DNA of 64,000 bases from contig SWBL01000199.1 in NCBI GenBank assembly GCA_024195585.1, positions 1-64,000 on the forward strand. Reading direction: 5' to 3'. Shown piece by piece: positions 57,898-64,000 of the stretch. The first letter of the stretch is position 1; each line of letters starts with the position of its first letter. This DNA is from Aureobasidium sp. EXF-3400. Taxonomy: Eukaryota > Ascomycota > Dothideomycetes > Dothideales > Saccotheciaceae. The position numbers and the translations under genes were made by a program. The notes under the pieces are model-generated. The model was given only the letters and a program-made list of their open reading frames with translations. It was not told the origin of the DNA and did not search any database.

Positions 57898-58676
57898 TCA
57901 ACAGTCGACTTTCTTCAACACAGTGACGGTGGTCGTAAAAGCATCTGCATAGCTACCAGCAGCCCATGTTGATTCGACAGCTGTGTAGGTAGTGATCAAA
58001 GGCTCAAACGATATTTCAGTTGCAGTCGCCGAAGTAGTGGCCATGACACTCTGACTGCTCTCAGGAGAATAGCTGAACATGGTGATCGAAGGAGCACTCT
58101 GATCAAAGTCGTCGCTAACAATACCAGCAGCGCCGGTGCCGTCGCTCGATGGAATAGAGGTGCTGAGAGGAGCGTATGAGATGTTGTAGTATGACTGAGA
58201 TGTGTTGAGGCTGCAGACACCAAAGTTAGACTTGCAGTTTGTGCCGCAGTAGCTGGAGTTGGAACCACAGTATCCATATCCACTGTTCTTTTGTCAGTTG
58301 AGAACGAAATACGAGGACTGGGGTGGCGTTTACCTGCAGCAGAGACCAAATGGACATGACCCGATGCTAGAACCACAGGCGCCGAGACTGCTGTTTGTAC
58401 TGGTGTTGACCGTGGTGGTTGATGGGAGAATGGGGTCGATGGTGATGGTCATGTTTGTGGTCAATGTTGAGGAAGGAGCAATAGACAGGATCGTGCTGTT
58501 GAAAATGGCAGGCGAGTACGTGGGGCTGAGATCAAGAGTGATGCTTGGGAACTCGATGGAGAGAGGCATAGCGACATTCATGCCAATGATCAGAGCGATG
58601 CAAATCAGCTATATCTTGAAGATCAGCATCAACTGGTAGAGTGTCAGCAGACTCAATCACGTACCAGGCTATGCAT
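57898..58676 (-). CDS. Secreted chitin-binding protein (CBM18, hevein-type)
   Basis: A small secreted protein of 223 residues. Exons are 58676-58665 (12 nt), 58608-58334 and 58282-57898. The first exon encodes only MHSL, and the join gives a signal peptide (MHSLLICIALIIGMNVAMPL). A Ser/Thr-rich region follows (TLTTNMTITIDPILPSTTTV), then one CBM18 module of eight cysteines: ACGSSIGSCPFGLCCSGYGY, CGSNSSYCGTNC, and a last Cys in NFGVCSL. The intron falls inside the CC-S-x-YGYCG core, so unspliced reading would miss the domain. The C-terminal 120 residues are Thr/Ser-rich with no catalytic domain and end KKVDC. Hevein-type modules bind chitin. The protein could shield or cross-link wall chitin; an effector role is speculation. 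Confidence 0.86.
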
Positions 58677-60723
58677 TTTCGTTTGTGTTGACTATTTAAT
58701 TGGCTGATATATGGTATGTTTGTTGTTGCGTTTGTGGTCAAAGTTTTGAAAGTTCCGTGCTGATGAACCATACTATACGCTGTTCCGCTGCTCAAGGTCG
58801 AGACACCTGACACTTCTTCAGACTTGATTTTGAGCACTGACTCGATCTTTACAGAATGGCATGTGCTTTCTTGGTCAAGGATGTCCTACCTTTGATTTAT
58901 ACTGTCTTGTGATGCTCCTCAATGCATATTCCGACAGTCTGGAAACTCTGGCATATATCCGTCCAAGAACTCTTCGATCCTTAAGTCTCAGATAAGACCT
59001 TACTGTTATGTTTTGCTCTGCGACATTGAACCGAAGGCTCGAAAGACAAAGCTGCTAGGCTATGATGCTTCATAATTGCTGAGCTAGCAACCCTGGCAAG
59101 GTCTCTGGTCTCCTTTCCCACACTCCGAATCAAATTTGGAGAAAAGCATATCAAGTCAGAGAGACTTGCTTGTCTGTTCAGCTGTACTACCTGAATGGAT
59201 CATGGACATGTGAAAGTGACACGAGGATAGAGTGTATATCTCTTTTCTGATGTTGAAAGGACGGGTTTGAAAACGATACAATTGCGAAGACAAACAATCT
59301 CACCTTCTTCCTACATCTGAATACCTTTGACTGCTACCTACGTTGCGAGGACTATCAAATGTCGACATGTTGTCCGAAGAGTCGTGTTTTGCAAGTGGTC
59401 TGGAGACGTTGACGAACGAATCTACAGTAATTGCGGAAGCGGCTCCACATGCGTCGTCAAAAAGTACTCAGGTACAAAAATGGCGCGGCAGCTTATGCAT
59501 GAGAGTCAAGTTGCGACGTTTACGAGCATGACGAATGGGCATGCAACGGCAAAAACGGTATGGAGATAGAAGTTTGGAAAAGAAGTTTTGGTAAGTTGTG
59601 AGCATTGACAAGCGTTATACAGGGGCAAAGGAGTTGTTGTCCGTGTTTGTTGATGGTGATTTGTTTTCTAGAGCGGGTTCCAAAGTGGACACTTCTGTGC
59701 GAACATGGTTTCCCCTGCCCTGAGTGTTGGGTGCTACGGAGATGAGCCGCTGATCGCATACGAGCACAGCACAAAGTCGGCTTATGTTGAGCCAAGGTCC
59801 GGCACAGATTGATCCGAAGGCTCAAGATGAGACAGCCAAGAAGCCACCAACATGATGGCAGTAACGAGGAAGTCAAGTTGGTATACCCCTTGACGACATT
59901 ATGTCTTGGTTGTGCATGATTCAATTACGGTTCTTATAGGGGTAGAGGTTCTGACAATAGATGGTCATGATATGTACGAGAGATAAACAAAGAACAAGAA
60001 GTGTTTCATCAAAGGGTCGAAAGCAGTCCGACCGCACCGACTAGAGGAAGCCAAGGAAGCTTAAGCAAGCTTTCGGTGAACCTTAGCAAAATTCGTGCAG
60101 ATCGAGACCGAGTCAGGCAATACAGAGACAGGTTCTGAAACATGGTCGACAGCCCTGAGTTCAGAGCAGCGACAGCAAAGAGAGGTTGTACTCCGTACAG
60201 TGTTGGTAGGCGTGAATAGAATGCGATGCAGTGGGGAGCTGCAGGGTAAGCAGAGCAAAGACATGACCGGAGCATGCGGCCAGGCTGGTCGGAACGGTGA
60301 CTGGACGAGACGCGCAAATGACTTTGTGATCGCTGGCCATCCCAACCAACCCCCGGTCAGACACATGGCGCTATCCTTGATTTTCTGCGCCTCTCTTCGG
60401 CCTTTCTTGCTAATCTGCCTGCCCTGTGTGTTCCTCTTCCACTCCCTCTTCTCTTCCTCTCTCCAAACACAGACAGAACCCCCACACATCAATCGTTTTA
60501 CCACAACATAATCTGGGCGAGGCATTGATTGCAGAAAACGCCCGTTTTACATCCGGCATCGATATAGAAATAACAACGCTTTTCTAAGCCACCTTTTGCT
60601 TCACACCTTGGCACCGTCTTCCCGGCTTTACTGGATATTGTCTCTGTCCGCTTCTTGGAAACTCGCACCTTCACATATCCTAAGCTAGACTCGCCCAGCT
60701 GCACTTGCACAATCATCGACAAG
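58677..60723. other. 2-kb divergent gap
   Basis: It lies between the divergent chitin-binding and Kre1-like genes. Short frames occur on both strands without family motifs. The 150 bp before the Kre1-like gene are pyrimidine-rich. No transposon, tRNA or repeat recognised. Confidence 0.4.
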
Positions 60724-61294
60724 ATGCGCTTCTCGACATTTATCACACTGGCTGCCGCACCGCTGTTGGCCCTCGCCGCACCTGAACAACAACAAGTCCA
60801 CGACGCACCGCTAATCACCGCCGCACCCGAGAGCCAAAGCACCGCTCCTCTGCCCACACAAACAGTAGCTCCTGGCGAGGCCTGGAACGCAGAAGCTGAG
60901 AATGTAGTACTAGAGTGAGTATCCTGCTGCTTGCTTCAACCTCAAAGACTAATAAACAAAACACAGACTCCGTCAAGACCCCAACCTCCTAGCCACAAAA
61001 GCAGCAACCCAAGTCCCTGCTACAGAAAACTACTGGATCGCCGACCACTGGGACTCAGCCCAGAGCACCGAGATCTGGGTCCAAGTCTTCTACACACAGA
61101 CGTTTCCTTCCGCTCCTGGACAATTGACTACCGCTGGCGCTGGTGAAATTGGTTTGGGCACGATCACAGGCGAGGTTGGTGTCGCAAAGGCTGCAACTGG
61201 TGTCGGAGCTACAGTGATGCCTCACGGTTCGCTGTTTACAGTGTGCTTGGCTCTAGCTGGTGTCGCTGCCGGCATGGGCGCTGTGTTGCTGTAG
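60724..61294 (+). CDS. Kre1-like GPI-anchored cell-wall protein
   Basis: A small wall protein of 172 residues; exons are 60724-60914 and 60967-61294 with a 52-nt intron. It has a clear signal peptide (residues 1-18; MRFSTFITLAAAPLLALA), a Pro/Ala/Gln-rich region, then TENYWIADHWDS and IWVQVFYTQTFPSAPGQL, followed by GEIGLGTITGEVG. The YTQTF plus IGLGTI-GxVG arrangement matches the Kre1 family as I remember it; in yeast Kre1 takes part in beta-1,6-glucan assembly and is the membrane receptor of killer toxin K1. The C-terminus ends in a hydrophobic segment (FTVCLALAGVAAGMGAVLL), predicting GPI attachment at the preceding small residues. It is the third wall-type gene in this stretch. Confidence 0.8.
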
Positions 61295-62462
61295 ATCAAA
61301 CACAACGTCACAGCTGCTCGCCTTATTTTCTCTCCCACATGTCGCGTGGTCGTTGATCATGACACGCGCTCGCATCCTGACATCTGTCGTACCAATCCTC
61401 TCGACTCATGGGCATTGTGTCACCAGTCTACTGTCATCAGGCCACCCACCTACCTACTCGTCCCGCTTTCTCCGAGACCCGCCATCTGGACGACACAACC
61501 TGCACTCCCAAGACTACCTCACCACCTTCACGCATATCTCGTCGTCGCCGAGAACTTCGGGTCATACCTTGTTCGTTTTTGCATAGCATGCATGGAGTTG
61601 TTCTTTTCGTTTCATCTGGGCTCACGCGATAAACCCTCCAACCTATTGTCTCAAATTCCTCCGTACACCCTTTGTGTACAAATTAATGCCCTCCATCGTC
61701 CTTGGCCGGTTCTCCTCGTCGGATAGAACGACCGAGCCGAACCACATAAACCGCGGGCACCGCATATAGAAATGTCCTCCCTTTTTTTGCTTGTCTTGTC
61801 AATATACTAGAAAACACGTTCAAACTCATCGCTTCGCTTCTCTTTTCTGTCTCCTTATAGCTGTGTCACCTTATACTCGGCCTTGTTGTATGTCTAGCTG
61901 GGAACAGTAGATGCAACGCATTCTACTTTTGCTGGTTGTGTGTTCGGTTCTGGTTCGTGGTGGGTGCGACTTTCTGCTTGTGTTTACTAAACCATAGCAG
62001 TGGCTTCGGTTCACTGCTTTACTGATCTCAACTTGGCTGTCTTAGCAGTTTTCCCTTCTGGTTCTGCTCATCGTCGGTTAAAGCTCGCTTTTTTGAGAGC
62101 GATGTTATACACATGGCAGTCTCGTATGAAACAGAAGTCTAGCAAAATGAAAGTATGGCCATGCTGAGACCTTGAGATAATGTTTTCTTTCCGAAAAGTA
62201 TTGTGCATGGCTGTAGTCAGAGAAAGATGCTTGAGCGCCTGGACGAGGTTGTGAGGTTTGATTGTGTCTCGTGATGTATTAAGTTCTGATTATCTGCTCT
62301 TTCTTGCTCAACTTCCAACCAATAGGGGAAGTATCGTGATCGAGAAAAGCTTCGAGGGAAGGAACGATGACAGTTGGTACGACCTTTCCAGTCGGTGCAT
62401 CGGTAACCAACTCAGCAACATCAACACGCACCTCATCTTCCTCGGCAGTTCTTATTATCAAC
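61295..62462. other. Intergenic region
   Basis: A 1.17-kb spacer between two plus-strand genes. It contains CT-rich patches and a TTTTTTTGCTTG run near 61782-61793. Frames here are short and unmatched. Confidence 0.45.
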
Positions 62463-63392
62463 ATGGCAGCCAGTTCAAATTCCCAGCATCAAGCACGCGA
62501 ACAACTAAGTACTGAAGACAACAGTGTTATGTATGGAGCAGGCTACGCTCTGGTGACTGTACTCCTGATATGGCTCGATCTGAGCGGCCTACCCACAGAT
62601 ACCGCTTTCGACATTGCCACCCACTGGATCGGTAGCCTCTGCCTCCTCATCACATGTCTTACACTGCTCAGCTACATCCTCGAAGCCCTCGGCGAAGCTA
62701 CACTGCCTGATGACCATGACAAAGGCAAATCTCGGGCTTCCATCGGTGCTATCGTGAGTATGTATATGGCTATCATACTCGCCATCCTTTCGCACTGCCT
62801 AGACAACAAGATCTTCATCTACAAGCTCTTCTGGATACAAGTGCCAGCACTACCTGGAGCATACATCGCAACCACCCGCCTCGGAAACACGATGCATGGC
62901 AAAGAGAAAGGGCTCAACAAGATTTGCACATACGGATTGGTAGATCTGCTGTTATGGATCCACCTGCAAAACTTTCCTGTTCTCGAGGACGGAGCATCTC
63001 GTGAAGAGAGTGATGAATATGCATTGGCTTTCATAGGCTTTCTCCTAGGGCTTTTCGTGCTCTTCGTTACTAACATCGTCTGCCTCATCGACAACCTCGA
63101 TCACGTTGTCTCTACACGCGTCGCGGAAGATCCCAAGGGCAGACTCTTCGTAACTCTCGGTGCTTTCATGGGTATTGCTATCATGATACTCGGCGTTATG
63201 GCACCCCTTGAGCTGGTCTTTCATGTCTTGGACGGCAAGCACTGGATGTACCAGATCCTTCTGGCGGAACAGGGTGCACTGCCGGGTGCATATCTCATCG
63301 GAGGTTCTGCATGGTTGGCCAAGACCTATGCAGGTCAGCAGCCTATCTTGCCTGTATACTCGACGATCGATACAGAGGAAGGTCAGAAATAA
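62463..63392 (+). CDS. Internally duplicated multi-pass membrane protein of unknown function
   Basis: A single exon of 309 residues with about seven or eight hydrophobic segments. I do not recognise the family. The two halves resemble each other. The first has GYALVTVLLIWLDLSGLP then SIGAIVSMYMAIILAILSH and IYKLFWIQVPALPGAYIATT. The second has TYGLVDLLLWIHLQNFP then TLGAFMGIAIMILGVMAPL and MYQILLAEQGALPGAYLIGG. The shared landmark is A-L-P-G-A-Y at the end of each half. This suggests an ancient duplication of a 3-4-helix unit, as in many transporters. The ATG at 62463 was chosen because it precedes the first half. An in-frame ATG at 62367 would add a Thr/Ser-rich 32-residue leader. Confidence 0.72.
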   Translation: MAASSNSQHQAREQLSTEDNSVMYGAGYALVTVLLIWLDLSGLPTDTAFDIATHWIGSLCLLITCLTLLSYILEALGEATLPDDHDKGKSRASIGAIVSMYMAIILAILSHCLDNKIFIYKLFWIQVPALPGAYIATTRLGNTMHGKEKGLNKICTYGLVDLLLWIHLQNFPVLEDGASREESDEYALAFIGFLLGLFVLFVTNIVCLIDNLDHVVSTRVAEDPKGRLFVTLGAFMGIAIMILGVMAPLELVFHVLDGKHWMYQILLAEQGALPGAYLIGGSAWLAKTYAGQQPILPVYSTIDTEEGQK

Positions 63393-63752
63393 GTTACGTT
63401 AGGTCAGGAAAATAGAATGCTCGTCGAGGGATCATACGTTCTTCAAAACTTCCAATTGAGACAGCGGCAGTACTGCCATGCATTATTTCTTACGGATACG
63501 ACGAATCGAGGTACGAAGCGAGTCAGAGATGTGAGGTAGCGCTGCATCTGCAGCTTGTGTCATTCGTAGTTGTTTAGCAGATACTTCCAGAAGCTATATA
63601 TACTCGCCCCCAGCCAGTCAAATATAGATATTAAGAAGCGAACTTCACTACGAAGTCCTGTAGAACCACACCACGTGGGTCGGAGAGCAAGTCGCGTTGT
63701 CAATAGCCAGAGCTACTATGGAGCATCAAGCGTGGTATCACTCCATCTGCAT
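63393..63752. other. Intergenic spacer
   Basis: A 360-bp gap between the duplicated membrane protein gene and a minus-strand frame running off the right edge. Nothing recognised. Confidence 0.4.
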
Positions 63753-64000
63753 TCATGTGTCGAGACCAGGACTATGCAGTCGTGTTTCTGCAATGCTAGC
63801 TTCAATGCGAGGCCAGTTACCGGAAGTTCGCAGAGCAAGTTCAAGATCAAAGGATGTATCGAACCAGCGTTCTCGTCGAGTAAGTTGGCGCTGCCCACCC
63901 TCTAGTGCGCTACGAGCAGCTCGTGTTGTTCGAGCTCGCTTACTTCCTGCGCCACCACCGCTTGTTGACCCCTGACTGCTACCTTGTAGCTTGTCTCGAT
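63753..64000 (-). CDS. C-terminal part of an unidentified gene running off the window
   Basis: On the minus strand the frame is open from the window edge for 82 codons and stops at TGA (63755-63753). It reads Ser/Gly-rich (SSQGSTSGGGAGSK), then basic (RARTTRAARSALEGG), then a better-ordered end (LTRRERWFDTSFDLELALRT, then GNWPRIEASIAET). The last part looks like a real protein C-terminus with an amphipathic pattern. No ATG is seen in the visible part, as expected for a truncated gene. Family unknown. Confidence 0.4.
   Translation of the reverse strand, partial: RDKLQGSSQGSTSGGGAGSKRARTTRAARSALEGGQRQLTRRERWFDTSFDLELALRTSGNWPRIEASIAETRLHSPGLDT

Overview
This window is nuclear DNA of a filamentous ascomycete (Pezizomycotina; a Dothideomycete is my best guess, but the class is not proven by the sequence). 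The evidence is many short introns (mostly 44-60 nt) with GT...AG ends and CTAAC/CTGAC-like branch sites, about one gene per 2.3 kb on both strands, CT-rich leaders, and families typical of this group (Fus3/Pmk1-type MAP kinase, ATG26-type sterol glucosyltransferase, Zn2Cys6 regulator, Kre1-like wall protein). I rebuilt the exons by hand. Each complete multi-exon model has a total length divisible by three and ends at a stop codon.

Layout. 1-9.8 kb: truncated ornithine decarboxylase antizyme with an apparent +1 recoding site (-), MPE1 (-), zinc-type alcohol dehydrogenase/quinone reductase (-), five-exon QCR9 (-), PYM (+), unknown protein (-), flotillin (+). 10.6-14 kb: large Zn2Cys6 regulator (-), followed by a 2.9 kb gene-poor gap. 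16.9-22.2 kb: SAS2-like MYST acetyltransferase (-), HEM4 (-), ERV1 (+), conserved fungal protein (+). 23.2-32 kb: Fus3/Pmk1 MAPK with a possible spliced C-terminal extension (-), ATG26 (-), PEP4 (-). 33-41.4 kb: 2H phosphoesterase (+), monocarboxylate-type MFS transporter (-), NYN-domain protein (-), mitochondrial carrier (+). 41.7-50.3 kb: Gbp2/Hrb1-like three-RRM protein with an 8-nt exon (-), gene-poor gap, RPN12 (-), SCOT (+), mitochondrial uL11 (-). 51.2-64 kb: CDC25-type RasGEF (+), GH16 wall enzyme (+), CBM18 chitin-binding secreted protein (-), Kre1-like GPI protein (+), an internally duplicated membrane protein (+), and the end of a further gene running off the right edge (-).

Most genes are housekeeping and there is no biosynthetic cluster. 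Three themes stand out. One is mRNA handling: MPE1, PYM and GBP2-like. The second is signalling: a RasGEF and the mating/pathogenicity MAPK. The third is a run of secreted or wall-anchored proteins at 56-61.3 kb. No transposon, CRISPR array, rRNA or tRNA was recognised. Two diverged copies of an unidentified repeat lie in the gaps at 34.6 and 45.2 kb.

The least ordinary items are the antizyme recoding site, the micro-exons (8, 12, 12 and 20 nt), the possible spliced extension of the MAPK, the repeat pair, and the duplicated membrane protein of unknown function.
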